Assembly: GCA_017558545.1 (NCBI GenBank) | Contig: JAFYUG010000065.1 | Span: 1-6,863 of the forward strand | Origin: Oscillospiraceae bacterium | Lineage (GTDB): Bacteria; Bacillota; Clostridia; Oscillospirales; Oscillospiraceae | Direction: 5' to 3' | DNA: 6,863 nt | In this document: positions 1 through 4,420 of the stretch, piece by piece | Numbering within the stretch: position 1 is the stretch's first letter | Layout of the letters: the number at the start of each line of letters is the position of its first letter | The notes under the pieces: generated by a model | Seen by the model: only the letters and a program-made list of their open reading frames with translations | Told to the model about the DNA's origin: nothing | Databases searched by the model: none | Translations under genes and position numbers: made by a program

Positions 1-530
1 ATTATGCCATCGTCGCTGGCGATATCGGGAAGCGCGGGCAGCTCATTGAGGGAGCTTATGCCCATGGTGCGCAGGAATACCTCGCCGGTTTTATAGATGG
101 TAGGTCTGCCGGGAACATCCAGCTTGCCGCAGGGCTCGATAAGTCCTCTTTCCGCCAAAACGCCCACGGTATAGCTGCTGTCCACGCCGCGAACCTGGTC
201 AATATAAGCGCGGGTAACGGGCTGATAATAGGCAACGATGGCCAAAACCTCAAGGGCGGACTGGGAAAGACGGGGAGATTTTCTTGTCTCCAAAGCCATG
301 GTTATAAGCTGAGAAAATTCGGGAGCGGAGCAAAGCTGAAGGCTATCATCAAGACGAAGAAGTCTTATTCCTCTGAATCCCTTTTCATATTCTTCCGCAA
401 GCTCTTCGGCGCATTTAATTATTTCCTTTTCAGGAACATCCAGCACCTGAGCAATGCGGGAAATGGGCACACTTTCGCCGGAGGCGAAGAGTATGGCCTC
501 AATTGCAGATACTATTTCATTGATTTCCAT
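1..530 (-). CDS. scpB: ScpB, segregation and condensation protein B (partial, 3' end outside window)
   Basis: ScpB is the winged-helix (KITE-type) subunit that binds as a dimer to the kleisin ScpA and, with Smc, forms the bacterial condensin that loads on DNA near the origin and helps separate sister chromosomes. The frame is open from the ATG at 528-530 to the window edge, giving 176 codons; family members are usually about 180-200 residues, so only a short C-terminal tail is missing. The N-terminus (MEINEIVSAIEAILFASGE) is the typical first winged-helix start. Residues 97-118 (AIVAYYQPVTRAYIDQVRGV...) and 141-164 (GRPTIYKTGEVFLRTMGI...) match the strongly conserved second winged-helix region. 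The gene begins 12 bp after the scpA stop codon. A weak AGGA at 541-544 overlaps that stop and lies 10 nt from the ATG, so translation is probably coupled to scpA. The identification is secure from the motifs and from the adjacent scpA. Confidence 0.95.
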   Translation of the reverse strand, partial: MEINEIVSAIEAILFASGESVPISRIAQVLDVPEKEIIKCAEELAEEYEKGFRGIRLLRLDDSLQLCSAPEFSQLITMALETRKSPRLSQSALEVLAIVAYYQPVTRAYIDQVRGVDSSYTVGVLAERGLIEPCGKLDVPGRPTIYKTGEVFLRTMGISSLNELPALPDIASDDGI

Positions 531-542
531 ATTTCAAGATTC

Positions 543-1337
543 CTATTCACTAATCTTTTTGAGAATGTCATCGGTGTCGCCGCCAAGGAATTCGAGGACA
601 ATATCATCCTCAGACCTTGTCATATGAATATGTCCCATGGAGCAAAGTTCCAAAATAGACACGAAGGTTGCAACAACCTCGCTGCGACTTTGGCTTTCAG
701 CATAAAGGCTTGCCAAAGTGGCGCTGCCCATATTGCGAAGGCGCTCGATAATCTCGCGGCTTTTATCGCGGACATTATAAACAATGCGCTTAGGCAGAAT
801 TCTTCTGCGGATGGGGTTTTCTCCCTCTTTATCTGCTGCGGTTTTGCCTCTGCCAAGAACGTTATTAAGAGAACGAAGCAGTTCCCAAGGCTCATGGCTA
901 TAGCGATATTCCTTAATGGTAGAAAGAGGCTCAGGCTCTTTAACGTGGATTAAAGCACCCTTCTCAGAGGCCTTGAGAAGCTCGGGGCACATCTCCTTGA
1001 TAGAGTTATAAACATCCTTTGCTCTCATTTGCTCCAAAGATGCCATGAGAAGTTCAAGCTCGCTGACCTCTTCTTCGTCGCCTGTGAGCAGCATTTTGGT
1101 CTTGATATAGAGAAGATGGGATGCCATTTGGACAAATTCGCTGGCTACTTCAAGATCCATAGCCTTCATCTCATCAAGATAAGCCAGATACTGTTCAAGG
1201 ATGAGGGATATTTGAATATCTCTGATCTCTATTTTATTTTTGGAAAGGAGCATCAGAATAAGGTTCAGGGGGCCTTCAAAGTCGGCCATTTGTTCCTTGG
1301 TCTGAATTATACCTTCAAGATGATATGTGGGTTCCAT
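543..1337 (-). CDS. scpA: ScpA, kleisin subunit of the SMC condensin
   Basis: ScpA is the kleisin that bridges the two heads of the Smc dimer and carries ScpB, so it acts in chromosome compaction and segregation on the nucleoid. The 264-residue length is normal. The N-terminal kleisin signature is visible at residues 20-31 (FEGPLNLILMLL), followed by the helical segment around 40-84 (DIQISLILEQYLAYL, then EFVQMASHLLYIKTKMLL) that contacts the Smc neck. The middle, about 85-185, is charged and variable, as expected for the ScpB-binding linker. Residues 190-250 form the C-terminal winged helix (RDKSREIIERL...VVATFVSILELCSMGHIHM) that binds the Smc cap. The ATG is supported by AAAGGA at 1345-1350, 7 nt upstream, which overlaps the TAA of the metalloprotease gene; the intergenic gap is 11 bp. 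It is the second gene of a metalloprotease-scpA-scpB operon. No unusual residues or breaks are seen. Confidence 0.97.
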   Translation of the reverse strand: MEPTYHLEGIIQTKEQMADFEGPLNLILMLLSKNKIEIRDIQISLILEQYLAYLDEMKAMDLEVASEFVQMASHLLYIKTKMLLTGDEEEVSELELLMASLEQMRAKDVYNSIKEMCPELLKASEKGALIHVKEPEPLSTIKEYRYSHEPWELLRSLNNVLGRGKTAADKEGENPIRRRILPKRIVYNVRDKSREIIERLRNMGSATLASLYAESQSRSEVVATFVSILELCSMGHIHMTRSEDDIVLEFLGGDTDDILKKISE

Positions 1338-1348
1338 TGAAAAATCCT

Positions 1349-2038
1349 TTAGAATAATTTAAGAAATATATCTCCGCCCAGCTCCGCGAAAAAGAAGAGC
1401 TTATCATAAAGCCACATTGTTGCGGTGGAAAGAGGGTTACCGAGAATATCAGTAAGCATCAGCACAACAAGAATAATCATGCCGTAACGCTCAAAACGCA
1501 TAAGAGTAAAATACTGCTTGGGCTTCAGGAAAGAGAAAAGCACCTTGCTGCCATCCAGGGGTGAAATGGGCAAAATGTTGAAAATAGTAAGGGCCAAGCT
1601 GAGATAGGAGGTGGTAGAAACGGTGCTGAGGAGTATATTTGCCCACTGAGTCCCCTTCTCTATCAGAGGGAAATAGATAAGACCATAAACAAAAAGGAGC
1701 AGGCAGCATAAAATAAGGTTGCATAAAGGCCCTGCAGCAGCACAAACAGCCATTCCTCTTTTGGGGTTTTTAAATCGGCGCATATCCACAGGCACAGGCT
1801 TTGCCCAGCCAAAACGGAATACAATCATCATAATAAGACCGAGAATGTCGATATGCTTGATAGGGTTAAAGCTGAGGCGTCCCGCGTCCCTGGCGGTGGT
1901 GTCTCCAAGCTTCAAGGCGACAAAACCGTGGCTCAGTTCATGTAGGGTAATGCAGACCATGGCAGGAATAACGGATATAAGCATATCCCGTAAAATTGTC
2001 CAATCCAGTCCGTTCCAAATTGTTTGAATAGCGCTCAA
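1349..2038 (-). CDS. Site-2-type intramembrane zinc metalloprotease (peptidase M50, short form)
   Basis: This is a multi-spanning membrane protein of 229 residues from the preferred TTG start. The zinc motif HELSH is at residues 33-37 (zinc ligands H33 and H37, catalytic E34) inside a hydrophobic segment. GWAKPVPV is at 77-84, AAGPLCN at 101-107, and NILPISPLDG at 154-163 supplies the third ligand, D162. The segments are typical of the compact M50B group that lacks a PDZ domain; about five to six membrane helices are apparent. Family members cut substrates within the membrane, but the substrate here is unknown. The start is the TTG at 2036-2038, preceded by GGAGGTG (2044-2050) with 5 nt spacing. 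The frame stays open up to a TTG at 2101, but that extension holds a near-consensus promoter, so it is unlikely to be translated. The gene heads the operon with scpA and scpB, an order common in Clostridia; a functional link to condensin is not established. Confidence 0.93.
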   Translation of the reverse strand: MSAIQTIWNGLDWTILRDMLISVIPAMVCITLHELSHGFVALKLGDTTARDAGRLSFNPIKHIDILGLIMMIVFRFGWAKPVPVDMRRFKNPKRGMAVCAAAGPLCNLILCCLLLFVYGLIYFPLIEKGTQWANILLSTVSTTSYLSLALTIFNILPISPLDGSKVLFSFLKPKQYFTLMRFERYGMIILVVLMLTDILGNPLSTATMWLYDKLFFFAELGGDIFLKLF

Positions 2039-2043
2039 ATTTA

Positions 2044-2050
2044 CACCTCC
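2044..2050 (-). promoter_or_regulatory. Strong ribosome binding site deciding the TTG start of the metalloprotease
   Basis: The minus strand reads GGAGGTG here, 5 nt before the TTG at 2036-2038. No other good ribosome binding site precedes an in-frame start, and no ATG or GTG lies at the right distance. This is the main reason for choosing the shorter protein. Confidence 0.85.
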
Positions 2051-2063
2051 ACTTTGACAAGTT

Positions 2064-2092
2064 ATTATATCAAAGGAAGAAATAAAATGCAA
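2064..2092 (-). promoter_or_regulatory. Housekeeping (sigma-A type) promoter of the metalloprotease-scpA-scpB operon
   Basis: On the minus strand the -35 box TTGCAT (2087-2092) and the consensus -10 box TATAAT (2064-2069) are separated by exactly 17 bp. The -10 is preceded by TGA, giving an extended -10 (TGn). Transcription would be expected to begin near 2057, leaving a leader of about 19 nt that contains the GGAGGTG ribosome binding site. No operator-like repeat is seen between the -10 and the start codon. The hairpin at 2108-2136 lies directly upstream and would shield this promoter from read-through. Confidence 0.85.
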
Positions 2093-2104
2093 GTATAGCA
2101 AAAA

Positions 2105-2136
2105 TTGAAAGGCCTTCGGAAATTCCGAAGACCTTT
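2105..2136. repeat. 32-bp hairpin repeat, copy 1 (probable terminator upstream of the metalloprotease promoter)
   Basis: Arms 2108-2120 and 2124-2136 pair over 13 positions with one C-A mismatch (2113/2131), leaving a 3-nt AAT loop with TTCGGA/TCCGAA at the top of the stem. Aligned to 2311-2342 it differs at only four of 32 positions. Read on the minus strand, the hairpin is followed by a T-rich tail (TTTCAATTTTTGC), so it can act as an intrinsic terminator for transcripts coming from the MATE gene. On the plus strand it ends in CCTTTTATC, so two-way function is possible. Confidence 0.75.
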
Positions 2137-2137
2137 T

Positions 2138-2183
2138 ATCAGGGTGTCAAAAAGTGGCTTTGCCACTTTTTTGACACCCTGAT
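2138..2183. repeat. 46-bp near-perfect inverted repeat with nested bidirectional terminator-like core
   Basis: The left arm 2138-2158 and the right arm 2162-2183 are complementary over 21 bp, with one extra T in the right arm and a TTT loop. The core alone looks like a short two-way intrinsic terminator: an A-run, GTGGC, loop TTT, GCCAC, then six T on the plus strand and the mirror arrangement on the minus strand. The outer 10 bp (ATCAGGGTGT / ACACCCTGAT) are more than a terminator needs, so the whole may be a mobile or dispersed palindromic element. Confidence 0.8.
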
Positions 2184-2187
2184 AACA

Positions 2188-2218
2188 GCATTTTTGAGCG
2201 ATTTTCGCTCAAAAATGC
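2188..2218. repeat. Perfect 13-bp stem hairpin
   Basis: GCATTTTTGAGCG (2188-2200) is exactly complementary to CGCTCAAAAATGC (2206-2218), with a 5-nt ATTTT loop. The A- and T-rich outer arms could give a terminator in either direction through the GAGCG/CGCTC core, but no T-run follows the full stem. It starts only four bases after the 46-bp inverted repeat. Confidence 0.75.
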
Positions 2219-2230
2219 ATTGATTTTAAC

Positions 2231-2257
2231 GTGCAGGGGGCCCTTTGCCCCCTACAC
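2231..2257. repeat. GC-rich hairpin
   Basis: AGGGGGC (2235-2241) pairs with GCCCCCT (2247-2253) around a CCTTT loop. After one C-A mismatch, GTG (2231-2233) pairs with CAC (2255-2257). It is far more GC-rich than its surroundings and has no T-run after it in either direction, so it does not look like a simple terminator. It is probably part of the same composite repeat region. Confidence 0.65.
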
Positions 2258-2310
2258 ACGCCCCCGCTACTCTATCTCGTAAGATGGCAGCATAGTTTTT
2301 TTACAGGCTG

Positions 2311-2343
2311 TTGAAAGGCGTTCGGAAATTCCGAAAGCCTTTC
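2311..2343 (-). terminator. Hairpin repeat copy 2, probable 3' end of the MATE transcript
   Basis: The hairpin begins five bases after the MATE stop codon. GAAAGGC (2313-2319) pairs with GCCTTTC (2337-2343), then one G-A mismatch, then TTCGGA (2321-2326) with TCCGAA (2330-2335) around an AAT loop. On the minus strand the only T's are those in the 3' arm (CCTTTCAAC), so it would be a weak terminator by itself. It is a near-copy of the hairpin at 2105-2136. The position makes a role at the end of the MATE mRNA likely. Confidence 0.6.
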
Positions 2344-2348
2344 ATGCA

Positions 2349-3707
2349 TTATTCTGCAACTTTAATTTCTTTAATCCATTTCCAGCTGAAATATCGGAAC
2401 ATACAGACAACACCCTTCAAGGGATATTCTACTCTCAGTATGGCATATACAAGCACCGTGGGCCAGCCAAACACCAGTCCACCAAGAGCACCCAAAGGCA
2501 GAGAGAGGAACCAAACAAGGCTGCTATCCGCATAAAGAACGAATTTACTGTCACCGCCGCCGCGAAGAATACCCTTGGAGGACACATAGGCATTGGTCTG
2601 CATGGGCATGAAGATGAGGTTTACCAAAAGCATACCGCGGCAAAGGCGCAAGGTTTCGCCGGAAACCTCGTAGAAGTTAAGATAGGGCTTTTCTATAGCC
2701 ATCAATATAGGAATGAGCGCAAGGCCAAAAACAATGCTCAAAAGCATATAGCTATTGCCTTCCCTTTTGGCTTTTGCGATGTCACCGGAGCCTATGGTGT
2801 TGCCTATTGCTATTGCGGAAGCTCCTCCCATAGCCATATTCACGGCAGTTGTAACCTGAACAAGACTATTCACAATGGCGCAGGCTGCGGAAAATTCCTC
2901 GCTCATATGTCCTACGACCACAAAGCTGAGGGTTATGCTGAGACCAAGGAGAGTGTCGCTTATAAGCACGGGCATGGAGAATTTAACATATTTCTCCCAC
3001 AGCGCACCGGAAGGCAGAAGGAAATGCTTAAGTCTGAAGGAAAAGCGGTCATCCTTAAATACAAAATATCCGAAAACGAAAATGAATTCAAAGGCGCGGG
3101 CAATCAAAGTTCCCACCGCTGCGCCAACAATCTCCATTCTGGGAGCGCCGAATTTGCCGAAAATAAATACCCAGTTGAAGAAGAGATTAAGCACAAAGGC
3201 TATGGCAGAGCCAATGAGAGGGATATTAACTCTTCCAACGCTTCTGAGAAGATATGTTGCCGTTGAGGAAAGGCCAGCCATCAAAAACGTAAGTCCGATT
3301 ATACGCATATAATCTGTGCCAACGGCGATAACACCGGCTTCAAAGGTGAAAATCCGCATTATAACATGAGGAAATATCACGGCCATGAGGGTAAATGCAC
3401 CGCAAAATACTATAGACACGCGAAGGGCAATAGCTGCCACAGTTCGCATATGGTCTATCTCTTTTCTGCCCCAAAACTGGGAGGACATTACTATGGCTCC
3501 CGAGCCAAGACCCATGCAGATAAACTGGAAGAGAGAATAAAACTGGTTTCCGAAGGCTGCGGCGGCAATCTGAGTTTCGCCAAATCCGCCCACCATAAGG
3601 TTATCCAAAAAGTTGATGCCTATGGTTATAAGCTGCTGCAGCACAACAGGCAGCATCAATAGCACAGTTTTCTTGAAAAAGGGTTTATTGAGTTCAAAAT
3701 GCTTCAT
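2349..3707 (-). CDS. MATE-family multidrug/toxin extrusion transporter
   Basis: This 452-residue, strongly hydrophobic protein has about 12 membrane helices arranged as two homologous halves, the hallmark of MATE exporters, which expel cationic drugs, toxins or metabolites using a Na+ or H+ gradient. In the first half, FLDNLMVGGFG (33-43) and SSQFWGRKE (75-83) are the usual helix 1 and loop motifs, with LLRSVGR at 153-159. The second half repeats the pattern: AIGNTIGSGD at 300-309 mirrors SSQFWGRKE, and LRGGGDSK at 381-388 mirrors LLRSVGR. Length and motif spacing are normal and no break is seen. The ATG at 3705-3707 has a strong AGGAGGGG (3713-3720) 5 nt upstream. The gene has its own promoter at 3736-3764 and stands between two conserved operons, so it appears to be an independent unit. 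The substrate cannot be deduced from sequence; NorM- or DinF-type subgroup assignment is also uncertain. Confidence 0.93.
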   Translation of the reverse strand: MKHFELNKPFFKKTVLLMLPVVLQQLITIGINFLDNLMVGGFGETQIAAAAFGNQFYSLFQFICMGLGSGAIVMSSQFWGRKEIDHMRTVAAIALRVSIVFCGAFTLMAVIFPHVIMRIFTFEAGVIAVGTDYMRIIGLTFLMAGLSSTATYLLRSVGRVNIPLIGSAIAFVLNLFFNWVFIFGKFGAPRMEIVGAAVGTLIARAFEFIFVFGYFVFKDDRFSFRLKHFLLPSGALWEKYVKFSMPVLISDTLLGLSITLSFVVVGHMSEEFSAACAIVNSLVQVTTAVNMAMGGASAIAIGNTIGSGDIAKAKREGNSYMLLSIVFGLALIPILMAIEKPYLNFYEVSGETLRLCRGMLLVNLIFMPMQTNAYVSSKGILRGGGDSKFVLYADSSLVWFLSLPLGALGGLVFGWPTVLVYAILRVEYPLKGVVCMFRYFSWKWIKEIKVAE

Positions 3708-3735
3708 ATATACCCCTCCTAAAATTTATGATTTT

Positions 3736-3764
3736 ATTTTACTACATCAAAAACTGAAATTCAA
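3736..3764 (-). promoter_or_regulatory. Probable promoter of the MATE transporter gene
   Basis: On the minus strand TTGAAT (3759-3764) and TAAAAT (3736-3741) are spaced by exactly 17 bp, matching four of six and five of six consensus positions. An overlapping second TAAAAT occurs at 3731-3736. The -35 box lies 11 bp past the lon-engB terminator. The leader would be short, about 20 nt, ending in the AGGAGGGG ribosome binding site. No regulator-binding repeat is evident. Confidence 0.7.
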
Positions 3765-3774
3765 TAGTGCTAAA

Positions 3775-3810
3775 TCAAAACATCCTGCACCAATGTGCAG
3801 GATGTTTTGA
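3775..3810 (-). terminator. Intrinsic terminator of the lon-engB operon
   Basis: TCAAAACATCCTGCAC (3775-3790) and GTGCAGGATGTTTTGA (3795-3810) form a perfect 16-bp stem with a 4-nt loop (CAAT on the plus strand, ATTG on the minus-strand RNA). On the minus strand the stem ends in TTTTGATTT, giving the U-rich tail. It sits 15 bp after the engB stop. The symmetric A/T ends mean it could also stop transcription on the plus strand, though no plus-strand gene is present. Confidence 0.88.
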
Positions 3811-3825
3811 CTTGAAATATTAAAA

Positions 3826-4410
3826 TCATTTGCAGTAATCCATAATCTTGCCAAGGAGCTCTTCCTTGCCGTTGCCCTTTTCTGCGGAGAAGGGAATCAC
3901 GGGAACGGAGTCATCCAGCTCAAGAGTTTCGCGGATGCGCTGCATATTGGGCTCAATTTCGCTCTTTTTAAGCTTATCAATCTTATTGGCAACGATAACC
4001 AGGTTGCACTCAGTGGACTTAAACCAGCTTGCCATGGTTACATCGTCGGCAGTGGGCTTATGGCGGGAGTCAACAATCATAACGCCAAGAGTAATAAGCT
4101 CAGGCTCTTCGAAAAAACGCTCCATAAGAGCACCCCAACGGTCGCGCTCATCCTTGCTGACCTTTGCATAGCCATAGCCGGGAAGGTCAACGAAATAGGC
4201 GGTTTTATCGATAAGAAAATAGTTTACATGGATGGTCTTACCGGGCTGAGCACCAACGCGGGCAAAGTTTTTTCTGTTAAGAAGCTTATTGATAACAGAG
4301 CTTTTGCCAACATTACTCTTGCCGGAAAAGACAATGGTGGGTCTGCCGTCTCTGATAAAGCCGGAGGCGGAGGCAGCGGACTTGATAAATTCCACATTAT
4401 GCAAATTCAT
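3826..4410 (-). CDS. engB: EngB/YsxC/YihA, GTPase for large ribosomal subunit assembly
   Basis: This 194-residue TRAFAC-class GTPase is of the EngB (YsxC in Bacillus, YihA in E. coli) family, an essential cytoplasmic factor for late 50S subunit assembly. All nucleotide-binding motifs are intact: G1 GKSNVGKSS at 30-38, G2 around GKT at 57-59, G3 DLPGYGYA at 75-82, G4 NKID at 142-145, and G5 SAEKG at 175-179. The DLPGYGYA form of G3 together with the AQPGKT switch I region is diagnostic of EngB rather than Era, Der or Obg. The length matches the family. The ATG at 4408-4410 follows AGGTGA (4417-4422), which overlaps the lon stop codon; the gap from lon is 10 bp. lon-ysxC is a known conserved pair in Bacillus and other Firmicutes. 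The gene is followed by a strong terminator, so it closes the operon. Confidence 0.97.
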   Translation of the reverse strand: MNLHNVEFIKSAASASGFIRDGRPTIVFSGKSNVGKSSVINKLLNRKNFARVGAQPGKTIHVNYFLIDKTAYFVDLPGYGYAKVSKDERDRWGALMERFFEEPELITLGVMIVDSRHKPTADDVTMASWFKSTECNLVIVANKIDKLKKSEIEPNMQRIRETLELDDSVPVIPFSAEKGNGKEELLGKIMDYCK

Positions 4411-4420
4411 ATCTTTTCAC

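Larger units (their letters stand above)
2102..2348. other. Repeat-rich non-coding interval between the MATE gene and the metalloprotease promoter
   Basis: This 247-bp stretch contains no convincing reading frame on either strand. It holds, in order of coordinates, a 13-bp hairpin (2108-2136), a near-perfect 46-bp inverted repeat (2138-2183), a perfect 13-bp-stem hairpin (2188-2218), a GC-rich hairpin (2231-2257), about 50 bp without clear structure that includes a run of seven T on the plus strand (2296-2302), and a second copy of the first hairpin (2311-2343). The crowding of unrelated palindromes resembles a composite dispersed repeat or a run of terminators. No tRNA, riboswitch or known structured RNA was recognised. 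Confidence 0.8.

Noticed and set aside
624..953. Plus-strand open frame opposite scpA
   Set aside because: It lies wholly antisense to a clearly coding scpA, has no ribosome binding site or promoter, and its translation resembles no known protein.
2105..2343. CRISPR array
   Set aside because: There are only two copies of the 32-bp unit, 174 bp apart. The interval is filled with other palindromes, not uniform spacers, and no cas genes are nearby.
2102..2348. Riboswitch or T-box leader for the metalloprotease operon
   Set aside because: The operon promoter lies downstream of this region, so the hairpins are not in the operon leader. No specifier loop or known aptamer motif was recognised.
2311..2535. 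Plus-strand frame of 74 codons starting in the hairpin and entering the MATE 3' end
   Set aside because: It begins inside a palindromic repeat and continues antisense to the MATE gene, with no supporting signal.
2875..3312. Plus-strand open frames opposite the MATE gene, up to 145 codons
   Set aside because: They are antisense shadows of a transporter gene with full family motifs, and two such frames overlap each other in different phases, as expected by chance.
3708..3825. Small gene between engB and the MATE gene
   Set aside because: The 118 bp are accounted for by the terminator hairpin, the promoter and the MATE ribosome binding site. No frame with its own ribosome binding site is present.
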